Below are positions 57,057 through 64,000 of a DNA stretch of 64,000 nt, piece by piece; position 1 is the first letter of the stretch; each line of letters starts with the position of its first letter. The stretch is from Magnetovibrio blakemorei (GTDB lineage: Bacteria > Pseudomonadota > Alphaproteobacteria > Rhodospirillales > Magnetovibrionaceae): assembly GCF_001746755.1 (NCBI RefSeq), contig NZ_MCGG01000011.1, positions 13,313 through 77,312 of the forward strand, read 5' to 3'. A program made the position numbers and the translations under genes. The notes under the pieces are model-generated. The model was not told where the DNA came from and did no database searches. It worked only from the letters and a program-made list of their open reading frames with translations.

Positions 57057-57761
57057 TTATTGAGCGCGTTTTAACCGATCCTCCTCAGAAAATTTCAATT
57101 TGGTCTTCTCAACGTCGCGGGTGTAAAACCAGATCATCACTTCACCGACATGTCCGGGACGGATTCCAACCGCGATACTGTCGGGCGGAATGCCGCGGGC
57201 GTTCATTTCTTCGGCAAAGGCCCCGGCGCGGCGGACCTCCAACGTTTCTTCTGTGGCCATGGTTTTGCCATCTGACGCCGTCGGTGCGCCGATGACAAAT
57301 TCCAAATCATAGCGCAGGCCCGCCGGACGGTTGGACAGCGCCGCCACGGTGCGATCCAGCAGCGGGAACATCGCCGAGCGAATGCCCGCTTCGTCTTTAA
57401 AAAACAAGCTGTCGGATTTCATCACCAAACGCATCTGACGTCCGGGCTGAACCGTTTCAACCTTATCGACCCCCAACGCGGTTGAAAAAATACCCGTAAC
57501 CTGTTGTTGGAATTCCTGGCCCGCCAAGACGTCTCCGTCCTTTGAAATAAACGTTTGCAAATCAGCAGAGGGCGGCACGATAGAGGTGAACGCACTGGAG
57601 AGGCTATCCATCACTTTTTTTGACTTGGTATCTTCAACCTTGGAAATTGTGACCAGCAAAATGAAGAAGGCGAGCACCACCAAGTACAGCCCAAGAAACA
57701 AGGCGACGGTGTTCGATTCCCCATCAGGAATCTTTCTGATCTCATCGTTCGCAGTGCCCAT
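57057..57761 (-). CDS. MotB-like paralog without the ion-binding Asp
   Basis: A 234-residue protein with a MotB layout: short N-terminus, one membrane helix (NTVALFLGLYLVVLAFFILLV), and a periplasmic domain. Aligned to MotB next door, FADLVSLMLTFFVLL becomes FLGLYLVVLAFFILL, so Asp23 is replaced by Gly24. In the C-terminal domain the GHTD and terminal NRRV motifs are also lost, though VRRAGAFAEEMNARGIPPDSI keeps the fold trace. It is probably a structural or regulatory stator partner, not a channel. The start at ATG 57761 is preferred; a TTG at 57770 lies upstream. Confidence 0.8.
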   Translation of the reverse strand: MGTANDEIRKIPDGESNTVALFLGLYLVVLAFFILLVTISKVEDTKSKKVMDSLSSAFTSIVPPSADLQTFISKDGDVLAGQEFQQQVTGIFSTALGVDKVETVQPGRQMRLVMKSDSLFFKDEAGIRSAMFPLLDRTVAALSNRPAGLRYDLEFVIGAPTASDGKTMATEETLEVRRAGAFAEEMNARGIPPDSIAVGIRPGHVGEVMIWFYTRDVEKTKLKFSEEDRLKRAQ

Positions 57762-57775
57762 GGCGGACAATGACC

Positions 57776-58579
57776 CTAGTCAAAACTAGCCAAAAGATCA
57801 TCAATCTCAGCCTGGCTTTTGGCCTTAGCGCCTAGCTGAGGACCCTCAAGAAGGTCAGCGTCAGTGAGTGTCGTTTTTGCCTCAGATTTTGGCTTGGTGG
57901 TTTTGTTTTTAACCTTGGGGGCAATCAATTCATCGCCCAGCGCCAACACCAATGCATCAATGCGGTCTTCGATGTTTTTCAACGCCGTAACCACCTTCCC
58001 GATACGCTGGCCCGTGATGTCTTGAAACGTGCAGGCTTCGTAAATGCTGGTGGTGGCGTCCATCAGTTTCGCGCCGACCTCATCCGTGACATCGCCCATC
58101 ACCCCTTCGACCAGTTCGCAGCTGTCCATAATCGTGTTTGTGGCCGTTGCGGTGGCTTCGATGATCGCGTCCAGTTCATCGGTGGCGCTGAGTAAAAATT
58201 CATCTTTGACATCATGGGGGGAAATGGCTGCAATTTCGCGTTTTGCCGCATCAATATATGCCGCGAGACGTTCCAACTCGTCATAAACGTCCGCGATCTC
58301 TGCCGACCTGCGCCCCGAGGCTATGGAGACAAAAGAGCTTTTGGTTTTGCATTTTGCAGGGCGAACGCCTGCAAGAGATTGGGCCGTCGGGGTTTTCTTG
58401 GTTTTACCCGTTCCCGCTGCTTTACCGGATGCCTTTAGTGCTTTCAATTTAACATTGGCACGCTTTACATCAGCCTTTGCACCAGCCTTAACGTCCGCCT
58501 TAGCACTCGTTTTGGTGCTGGCTTTGCGTGTGGCCTTTGGCTTTTCAGCCGTGGCCGTTTTCGACTTGCGTCCGGCCAT
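57776..58579 (-). CDS. cheZ: CheY-P phosphatase CheZ, with a basic N-terminal tail
   Basis: CheZ dephosphorylates CheY-P and keeps the flagellar signal short. The 267-residue product has the catalytic helix ACTFQDITGQRIGKVV, with Asp187 and Gln191 in the positions of E. coli Asp143 and Gln147. A C-terminal CheY-binding helix AEIDDLLASFD is also present. The first 60 residues are a Lys/Ala/Thr repeat-like tail (KSKTATAEKPKATRKASTK) not found in E. coli CheZ. The SD AAGGAG precedes the ATG. It lies between cheY and the MotB paralog. Confidence 0.92.
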   Translation of the reverse strand: MAGRKSKTATAEKPKATRKASTKTSAKADVKAGAKADVKRANVKLKALKASGKAAGTGKTKKTPTAQSLAGVRPAKCKTKSSFVSIASGRRSAEIADVYDELERLAAYIDAAKREIAAISPHDVKDEFLLSATDELDAIIEATATATNTIMDSCELVEGVMGDVTDEVGAKLMDATTSIYEACTFQDITGQRIGKVVTALKNIEDRIDALVLALGDELIAPKVKNKTTKPKSEAKTTLTDADLLEGPQLGAKAKSQAEIDDLLASFD

Positions 58580-58599
58580 GACGGGCTCCTTACACGTCC

Positions 58600-58992
58600 T
58601 CAGAAGTCACCAAGCACGCTGACCATTTTAGATTTCAAGGTGGCTGCATTGAACGGCTTCACAATGTAGTTGGAAACCCCAGCCTCTTTCGCCGTAATGA
58701 CGTTTTCGGACTTGGATTCAGCGGTCACCATAATAAACGGGATATGCTTGAGCTTATCGTCTGCACGCACATGACGCAGCAATTCGATGCCGGTCATAGG
58801 CTCCATGTTCCAATCGGAAATGATCAAACCAAACTTACCGCCTGAATCTTTAAGAATTTCAAGCGCTTGCGTCCCATCTGTCGCTTCTTCAACATTTTCA
58901 AAGCCAAGTTGGCGAAGAAGATTCCTGATAATCCTAAGCATGGTCTTGTAATCATCCACGATCAGAACATTCATGTTCATGTCGACAGCCAT
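58600..58992 (-). CDS. cheY: Chemotaxis response regulator CheY
   Basis: Single-domain receiver that, when phosphorylated, binds FliM and CheZ. The 130-residue product has Asp13-Asp14, the phosphoacceptor Asp60 (IISDWNMEPMTGIELL), Thr90 and Lys112 in place. The start at 58992 has GGAG 8 nt upstream; the later ATGs would be too short. It opens a cheY-cheZ-MotB paralog-motB-AMIN/TPR operon, apart from the main che cluster, which is not here. Confidence 0.95.
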   Translation of the reverse strand: MAVDMNMNVLIVDDYKTMLRIIRNLLRQLGFENVEEATDGTQALEILKDSGGKFGLIISDWNMEPMTGIELLRHVRADDKLKHIPFIMVTAESKSENVITAKEAGVSNYIVKPFNAATLKSKMVSVLGDF

Positions 58993-59291
58993 GTGAACAC
59001 TCCATTTTCCGGCCGGCTATGGCCTCAAACCCGTGAGCCGCACCTTGTTGTGCACTCAGTTAATAACATAAATGGCAAACCGTTAGTTTACCGTTACCAA
59101 ATAAAACATCAAACTGGCAAATACCCCATACACGTAAGCAGCACGTGGCAAAACTAAATACTGACACACAACCGACGCACCCACAAAGGGCCCGAAGGGA
59201 AAGAACGACGTGCTGCAATATACTTAGGTAAAGGAGTCGCGCCCAGTTCGCAACCTTTTAGAATATGCCCCCAGCGTTTTTCACAACCTTT
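58993..59291. other. Promoter region upstream of cheY, with a spaced inverted repeat
   Basis: A 299-bp gap between motE and cheY. A perfect 9-bp inverted repeat, GCAGCACGT (59138-59146) and ACGTGCTGC (59218-59226), is separated by 71 bp, which suits a looped operator or a long-stem RNA. No convincing sigma-54 or sigma-70 pair was found. No gene is seen. Confidence 0.5.
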
Positions 59292-60179
59292 TCACCCCCC
59301 TACAGCCCCCGGTTCGGGTAACTTGCGCAAGGCATTCAGCTCAACCGTCACTTCGCGAGCCCGAACGGGATTCATTTTTGCCATGATCGGGGCGAGAGAA
59401 CGCTCTTTCATCCGTTCCGCCACTTGAAGCAAAACGTCCATTTCCAGATCTTCAAAAATCAGCGCCGCATCCTTAGGCTTCATGCTTTCGTAAATTTTCA
59501 CCAAACTCATCAATTTAGCATCTTGCTGGTCATCATACGTCTTAATGAGGCTCTCAATCGTCGCCTGCAAGGCCTTGAAATCAGATATTTTTTGGTCAAT
59601 TCTCGATTCCGCAGCCGCCAAAAGGGCTTCACGGGTTTCCAACTCACGGCCACGCGAATCAATCTCGACGCGCCGTTCAGCCAACTTTTGCAACAAATCG
59701 ATTTCCGATTGGGTCAACAAGGTCGGATCATCCGCCAGCATCCTTGCGGCGACGGCGGCACGATCTTCTTCGCTCATCCCTCCGCCACTGCCGCCACTGG
59801 TTCCACCACCCGTGTCCGCATCCCCCCCATCATTGACCTGCAATTCAGATGGAACCGCTCCTGGCGCTGGTACAGAAGCGCCTGTCGGCGGTGTTTGAGC
59901 GGCGGTTTGCGCAATCGCTTCGGTGCTGCTGACCGAAACCGTGCCATTGAAAAAGCTGTCGAAACCATCCCAAATATCGCCCACACGGACCGTCAGGGTC
60001 AGCGTGCAAAAAAAGATCACCATCGGCAACAGGCGAATTTTCACCACCACCCGGCGCAAAAAGCTGGGTTCTTTGCGGGGCTGATCGTCGAAATCGAAAT
60101 CAGGAACGCCCTGGTCTTCCGAATGCGCCGGGCGCCGAATGGGGTTTATTTTACCGATGCTCATCGCTTTTTGTGCCAT
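59292..60179 (-). CDS. MotE-like flagellar protein
   Basis: A 295-residue inner-membrane protein with one helix (about 45-63), a Pro/Gly-rich linker, and a long coiled coil (RIDQKISDFKALQATIESLIKTY). The C-terminal MgtE-N-like fold contains LVKIYESMKPKDAALIFEDLEMDVLLQVAERMKERSLAPIMAKM. That C-terminal pattern marks the MotE family, a chaperone for MotC in Sinorhizobium; a MotC candidate is not seen here. It is last in the fliL-fliM-DUF6468 run. Confidence 0.88.
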   Translation of the reverse strand: MAQKAMSIGKINPIRRPAHSEDQGVPDFDFDDQPRKEPSFLRRVVVKIRLLPMVIFFCTLTLTVRVGDIWDGFDSFFNGTVSVSSTEAIAQTAAQTPPTGASVPAPGAVPSELQVNDGGDADTGGGTSGGSGGGMSEEDRAAVAARMLADDPTLLTQSEIDLLQKLAERRVEIDSRGRELETREALLAAAESRIDQKISDFKALQATIESLIKTYDDQQDAKLMSLVKIYESMKPKDAALIFEDLEMDVLLQVAERMKERSLAPIMAKMNPVRAREVTVELNALRKLPEPGAVGG

Positions 60180-60207
60180 ATCCGTGGTTTAACATTTCAC
60201 GCCAACA

Positions 60208-60999
60208 TCATTTCATCGAACTGAGCGCTTTAAGCAACTCACGTGCCGCGTCTGTATCGCCGATGGAACCAGGTTCGTCGGCGAGCAAACGATCACCCAA
60301 CAATTTATCGTTGGGCTTTAAGCCACCCAAGCCTCCACCCAAGCGCTGGGTCGGGGAACCGGAAGGGCCCTGAGACTGGGGTTGATCCGAAAGAGGTCCT
60401 GGGTGCCCACCGCTAACGCGCGGCTTTGAAACAGATGGATCGACAGCGTTTTCAGGCCTGGACGGTTTGTTTTTAGATGCAAACATATTGCCACCGGCCC
60501 GTTGAGAGGGGGATTTTTCCGGAGTTCTGGTCGGCATTCTGTCGGCGTTCCTCTCGGAACGACCATTTGTCCGCCCCCCGCCTTGGGGGGCAGAGGCGGC
60601 GCGAATGGCCTGTTCAATCAAACGGCCGTCACCTTCGATTTCATCATCCATATCCCGATCGTTACCCTGCATCCGGTCTTGACCAAAGGTCTTGGCCGGG
60701 CGCCCCGCGGAGACCATCTGGTCTGCGGCGCGTGATCCGCGCTCCACCAAATAGGCAAGATCGTCGCGCAACACTTCGGCCTTATCCACTTCGGCTTGCA
60801 AAGCATCGCTTGACCCCTTGAGTTCGCGGATGCTGTCGTGGGCCTTGTCGGTGGCTTCGGCAAAGATCTTGGCAAGTTCTTGAAGTTCGTTTTTGTCGTT
60901 ACGCAATTGAGCCAAACGCTGGTTCAGACGCACCGCATAGATGATCGTCAGCACCAACAACAGCGCGATGATAACGTTAAGTATGAACGCAATTTGCAC
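60208..60999 (-). CDS. DUF6468 protein between fliM and motE
   Basis: A 263-residue protein with an N-terminal membrane helix (AFILNVIIALLLVLTIIYAV), a coiled coil of about 70 residues (ELQELAKIFAEATDKAHDSI), and a long Gly/Pro/Arg-rich disordered tail. DUF6468 proteins are found between fliM and motE in Rhodospirillales, as here; the function is unknown. The start is GTG at 60999 with GAGGT upstream. Confidence 0.8.
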   Translation of the reverse strand: MQIAFILNVIIALLLVLTIIYAVRLNQRLAQLRNDKNELQELAKIFAEATDKAHDSIRELKGSSDALQAEVDKAEVLRDDLAYLVERGSRAADQMVSAGRPAKTFGQDRMQGNDRDMDDEIEGDGRLIEQAIRAASAPQGGGRTNGRSERNADRMPTRTPEKSPSQRAGGNMFASKNKPSRPENAVDPSVSKPRVSGGHPGPLSDQPQSQGPSGSPTQRLGGGLGGLKPNDKLLGDRLLADEPGSIGDTDAARELLKALSSMK

Positions 61000-61044
61000 G
61001 TTTACCTCACGAGCGCTTTCACGCCTTCCCTCTTTGGGTTTTCA

Positions 61045-62202
61045 TCAGTCAATTTTCGGTTTTTCATAACGACCATCAATGCGAATGGCGATTTGATCGC
61101 CTCTTCGCCCCATACGCCCAAGATACATGGGAACATCACCGCATAATAGCATGACTTGCGATTGCGGGGTTGCCCCAAGATCGATGTGCGAACCTTTTTT
61201 CATATCAAAGACATCGCCCAAGCGCATGGTTTGGGTATCGAGAACCGCTTCCAGTTCAACCTCGGTCATCCACAGCTCTTCGGCCAAGTGAGTTTCCCAG
61301 ATGCTGTCACGGCCAAACTTTTCACCCATGAACATTTGCAGCAGCAACTCGCGAACCGGCTCCAAGGTCGCATAAGGCAGCATCAGCTCCATCTGCCCAC
61401 CACGATCTTCCATGTCAATGCGCAGGCGCGCCACGATGGCGGCGTTGGAAGGCCTTGAAATCGTTGCAAAACGAGGGTTTGTTTCCAGGCGATCAAAACG
61501 GAACGTAACCGGCGACAGCGGCTCAAACGCCCCCGACAGATCAGACAAAACCACATGCACCATGCGTTCAACCAAGGATCGTTCAATGGTGGTGTAAGGA
61601 CGGCCTTCGATACGCATCGCCGCCGTACCGCGGCGTCCGCCCAGCAAAACGTCAACGATGGAATAAATCAGCGAAGAGTCCACCGTCAAAAGACCGTAGT
61701 TGTCCCATTCCTCGGCTTTAAACACTGACAACATGGCCGGCAATGGAATGGAGTTCAGGTAGTCGCCAAACCGAATTGAGGTGATGTTGTCGAGCGATAC
61801 TTCGACGTTGTCGGAGGTGAAGTTTCGCAACGACGTCGACATCAGACGCACCAGACGGTCAAAAACGACTTCCAACATCGGCAAGCGTTCATAAGACACC
61901 AAGGCCGAATTGAGGATGGCCTGAATGCCCGATTTTTGATCGCCGTCGTCCTGCTCATCGTCAAAACCGAGCAGACTATCAATTTCATCTTGGTTGAGAA
62001 CGCGGGTGGATTCACGTGGCGCGGCACCGCCACCGCCGCCACCGCCGCCGCCATCTCCGGAATCCAGCATGGCAGCCCATTCGGCGGCGAGATCGTCCCC
62101 ATCGTCACCACCACCGCCGCCATCGGCATCATCTCCGCCCATGGAGGCAGCCCAGGCATCAGCCATGGCATCTTGGTCAACGTCGTCACCGGGCGCAGTC
62201 AT
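61045..62202 (-). CDS. fliM: Flagellar motor switch protein FliM
   Basis: FliM is the C-ring subunit that binds CheY-P. The 385-residue product has the CheY-binding motif LNQDEIDSLLGF at about residues 68-79. A 65-residue Asp/Gly-rich tail precedes it (with GGGGGGGGG and repeated DAD/DGD), so CheY docks behind a longer flexible arm than in E. coli. The FliM core follows, with LEVVFDRLVRLMSTSLRNFT, a GGXG-like SYLLGGR-type segment, and a C-terminal SpoA domain (TMRLGDVFDMKKGSHIDL). It lies between fliL and DUF6468. Confidence 0.95.
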   Translation of the reverse strand: MTAPGDDVDQDAMADAWAASMGGDDADGGGGGDDGDDLAAEWAAMLDSGDGGGGGGGGGAAPRESTRVLNQDEIDSLLGFDDEQDDGDQKSGIQAILNSALVSYERLPMLEVVFDRLVRLMSTSLRNFTSDNVEVSLDNITSIRFGDYLNSIPLPAMLSVFKAEEWDNYGLLTVDSSLIYSIVDVLLGGRRGTAAMRIEGRPYTTIERSLVERMVHVVLSDLSGAFEPLSPVTFRFDRLETNPRFATISRPSNAAIVARLRIDMEDRGGQMELMLPYATLEPVRELLLQMFMGEKFGRDSIWETHLAEELWMTEVELEAVLDTQTMRLGDVFDMKKGSHIDLGATPQSQVMLLCGDVPMYLGRMGRRGDQIAIRIDGRYEKPKID

Positions 62203-62227
62203 GATCTCTGCCTAACCTTTACCCGTC

Positions 62228-62779
62228 CTATTGGACAAGCATTTCCTTAAACAATACGTCGTTGACCTTGGCGGGAGCCACGGCCACGCTAACACGTTTC
62301 AATAATTCTTCTCGCAACCGATACATACCGGCCGAACCTTTTAAGTCTTCAACCCTGAGCTCACGCAGGTAGATTTGAAAGTTATCAATGATGCGCGGCA
62401 TCATTTGTTCAACGACGGCAATATCACTGGGACTTTCCAATTCCAAGCTGACGCGAATTTTCAAATAAACCGACTTTCGCCCACCCGTATTGATGTTCAC
62501 CAACATCTCTTCTAAATCGTAGAAGACCGCATCTCCGGAGATCACCTTGGCCTGGTCCCCCTCTGGGGCATGAGCCGCATTTTCTCCGCCGGACAGCATA
62601 TCGATAACCGGCTGCAAAAGACCGGTGAAATAGGCCGCGGCGGCACCACCCAATATCAGTACCAGCACAGCGGCCACGACGATCAACAAGCGTTTCCGGC
62701 CGGAGCCACCATCTCCGCCTTCCTCTTCGCCTTCGGCACCGTCGTCGTCTAGATCTTCTTCTGGCTCTTCGTCGGCCAT
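62228..62779 (-). CDS. fliL: Flagellar basal body protein FliL
   Basis: FliL forms a ring around the stator and raises motor output. The start at 62779 (MADEEPEEDLDDD) has GGAGA upstream; an ATG 15 codons earlier lacks an SD. The 183-residue product has an acidic Glu/Asp/Gly-rich N-terminus, one membrane helix (LLIVVAAVLVLILGGAAAAYF), and a stomatin-like periplasmic domain (VNINTGGRKSVYLKIRVSLE; GMYRLREELLKRV). It is the first gene of fliL-fliM-DUF6468-motE. Confidence 0.93.
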   Translation of the reverse strand: MADEEPEEDLDDDGAEGEEEGGDGGSGRKRLLIVVAAVLVLILGGAAAAYFTGLLQPVIDMLSGGENAAHAPEGDQAKVISGDAVFYDLEEMLVNINTGGRKSVYLKIRVSLELESPSDIAVVEQMMPRIIDNFQIYLRELRVEDLKGSAGMYRLREELLKRVSVAVAPAKVNDVLFKEMLVQ

Positions 62780-63265
62780 GCCGTCTCCGCGTCTTGCGTT
62801 CACTCGTTCAATCAGGGCTTCCATGCAGGCGCGTTACACGCACATGAAGCTCCCACCTGCGCCCCAGCCCGCACCTGGGCAGAGCCTTAAGATACCTCAG
62901 CTCATCACAATACGGTGCGGATGGTTAACAAGGGGTTGATCTCTTCAACAAAACCAAGGGGTTCCCCCCCATGTGCTCAAGGCCCTTAAGCGCCCCGGTT
63001 CCATATTTTGGTGCGAATCCGGATCTCAACCGTCCTTTAGCCATCCTACGCCCACCGACACAAAAACGGCAAGTTCTGCCGGGCATGGCCTGCCGACACA
63101 CCCTTTCTACCCCCGAAACTCGCCCCTAAAACACCACGCAACGCATTGTTATTGAACAATTTTATGTTTTGGCACAGTCCCTGCATACAGTTATGGCAAA
63201 GGCAGCGCTGCTCACGCAGTGACATAAAGCCAAACGGAACACGATCAGAACCAAAGGCAAGACAG
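62780..63265. other. Divergent region between fliL and flgF
   Basis: A 486-bp gap containing no gene I can support. Its main elements are the sigma-54 promoter of flgF and a small ATTGTT-ATTG-AACAAT inverted repeat at 63145-63160, just upstream of it. A GC-rich inverted stretch with CCCC/GGGG runs lies near 62950-63000, but no clear hairpin is formed. Confidence 0.55.
63170..63186 (+). promoter_or_regulatory. Sigma-54 (RpoN) promoter of flgF
   Basis: TGGCAC at 63170-63175, a 5-bp spacer AGTCC, then CTGCAT at 63181-63186. This matches TGGCAC-N5-TTGCW with one change (C for T), including the GG and GC pairs at -24 and -12. It lies 80 bp before the flgF start, and the 6-bp inverted repeat at 63145-63160 could be an activator or IHF site. 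Confidence 0.75.
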
Positions 63266-64000
63266 ATGGAAACTACATCATATATTGCGTTGTCACGCCA
63301 AGGTGCATTACGCCGGGAATTGAGCACCATCGCCAACAACTTGGCCAATATGAACACCACCAGCTACAAAACGGAGCGGGTGATGTTCGTTGACCACTTG
63401 GAGCGCTCCAAATCGGGTGACTTTATCGCCGACCAAAAACTGGCCTTCACCCGGGACGTCGCTTCGTATCGGGACTTAAACGCGGGCCCCATCGAGCAAA
63501 CCAGCAACCCCCTCGACGTCGCCATCCATGGCAAGGGCTATTTTGTCGTCCAAGACCAAACCGGGGCCCAGCAATACACCCGCAACGGCAGCTTCCGCCT
63601 CGACAACTCCGGTCAATTGGTTACGCAGTCAGGCTTGCCCGTTTTGACCGACGCAGGGACACCGCTCTTTTTTGCCCCCGAAGACAACAACATCACCGTG
63701 ACCGGTGACGGAACCATATCCACGCAGAACGGCCCAGTCGGCAAACTGCAAGTTGTCGTCTTTGACAATGGCCAAGACCTTGTCCCCAATGGCAACGGTC
63801 TCTACACCACGACGGCAACACCACAACCTGCGGCAAATCCTGAGGTGGTCCAGAACGCCCTGGAAAAATCCAACGTCGAAGGTGTTATGGAAATGACCCG
63901 CATGATCGAGGTGAGCCGTCAATACAAAGGGGTACAAACCCTGATGGAAAAAGAAGACGAGCGCATTCGCAAGGCCATCAACGAACTGGCCAAATTCGGC
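63266..64000 (+). CDS. flgF: Flagellar proximal rod protein FlgF (runs off window)
   Basis: FlgF is a rod subunit. The reading frame is open from the ATG at 63266 to the window end (245 codons). The N-terminus has SYIALSRQGALRRELSTIANNLANMNTTSYK. The D1 region has NPLDVAIHGKGYFVVQD and YTRNGSFRLDNSGQLVT. The C-terminus, NVEGVMEMTRMIEVSRQYKGVQTLM, is the standard rod/hook end. It is therefore nearly complete; only a few residues and the stop are missing. The flgG gene would normally follow. Confidence 0.95.
   Translation, partial: METTSYIALSRQGALRRELSTIANNLANMNTTSYKTERVMFVDHLERSKSGDFIADQKLAFTRDVASYRDLNAGPIEQTSNPLDVAIHGKGYFVVQDQTGAQQYTRNGSFRLDNSGQLVTQSGLPVLTDAGTPLFFAPEDNNITVTGDGTISTQNGPVGKLQVVVFDNGQDLVPNGNGLYTTTATPQPAANPEVVQNALEKSNVEGVMEMTRMIEVSRQYKGVQTLMEKEDERIRKAINELAKFG

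Noticed and set aside
62000-62150. Repeat-rich plus-strand ORFs opposite fliM
   Set aside because: They mirror the Gly/Asp codons of the FliM arm and are not separate genes.

Overview
The window looks like chromosomal DNA of a flagellated alphaproteobacterium, most like the Rhodospirillales and relatives. The basis is gene order and content: glmM-folP-ftsH-tilS, cpoB-pal-tolBARQ-ybgC-ruvBAC-yebC, a 6S RNA between zapA and the 5-formyl-THF cyclo-ligase gene, rpsF-rpsR-DUF2232-rplI, a CckA kinase fused to a flagellar export operon, TrcR (DUF1013), DUF1192, DUF6468, MotE and CheZ. G+C is in the mid-50s by eye. Almost all of it is core genome. There is no prophage, CRISPR array, tRNA or rRNA.

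Layout. 1-13.8 kb (minus strand): cell-wall precursor, folate, FtsH protease, tRNA-lysidine, Tol-Pal envelope machine and RuvABC resolvasome. 14-16.8 kb: an unrecognised exported protein, a chemoreceptor and a small Cys-rich protein. 16.9-19.2 kb (minus): YmdB-type phosphoesterase, formyl-THF cyclo-ligase, 6S RNA, ZapA and a coiled-coil partner. 19.6-23.7 kb (plus): GAPDH, ThiE, a diguanylate cyclase, EF-P and SuhB. 24-27.9 kb (plus): an OmpA-like / ExbB-MotA-like / MotB-OmpA-like cassette that resembles an ion-driven envelope motor. 28-37 kb: MFS exporter, frataxin, an A+T-rich lipoprotein hydrolase, L31, a membrane class III cyclase, an Hsp20 behind a ROSE-like thermometer, small proteins, quinone oxidoreductase and TrcR. 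37.2-39.6 kb: the S6-S18-DUF2232-L9 operon. 39.8-42.1 kb: a RAYT-type transposase and small unknown proteins.

42.1-50.7 kb holds the flagellar export and rod operon flgB-flgC-fliE-fliQ-fliR-flhB-cckA (minus), diverging from fhlB, a coiled-coil gene, fliO and fliP (plus). 50.8-52.8 kb holds a second Hsp20 and speD-speE (polyamines). 52.9-62.8 kb (minus) holds cheY-cheZ-MotB paralog-motB-AMIN/TPR protein and fliL-fliM-DUF6468-motE. The window ends in flgF (plus), behind a good sigma-54 promoter.

Four genes (ftsH, cpoB, the GGDEF gene, rplI) each carry one single-base indel that splits an otherwise well-conserved frame, at or next to a short homopolymer. These most likely reflect consensus errors in the sequence. 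The less ordinary biology is: a MotB paralog that has lost the ion-binding Asp next to an intact MotB; a 1127-residue AMIN/TPR periplasmic protein in the same operon; the ExbB/MotB-like cassette; two thermosensor-like hsp20 leaders; a structured rpsF leader; and two small genes of 47 and 33 codons.
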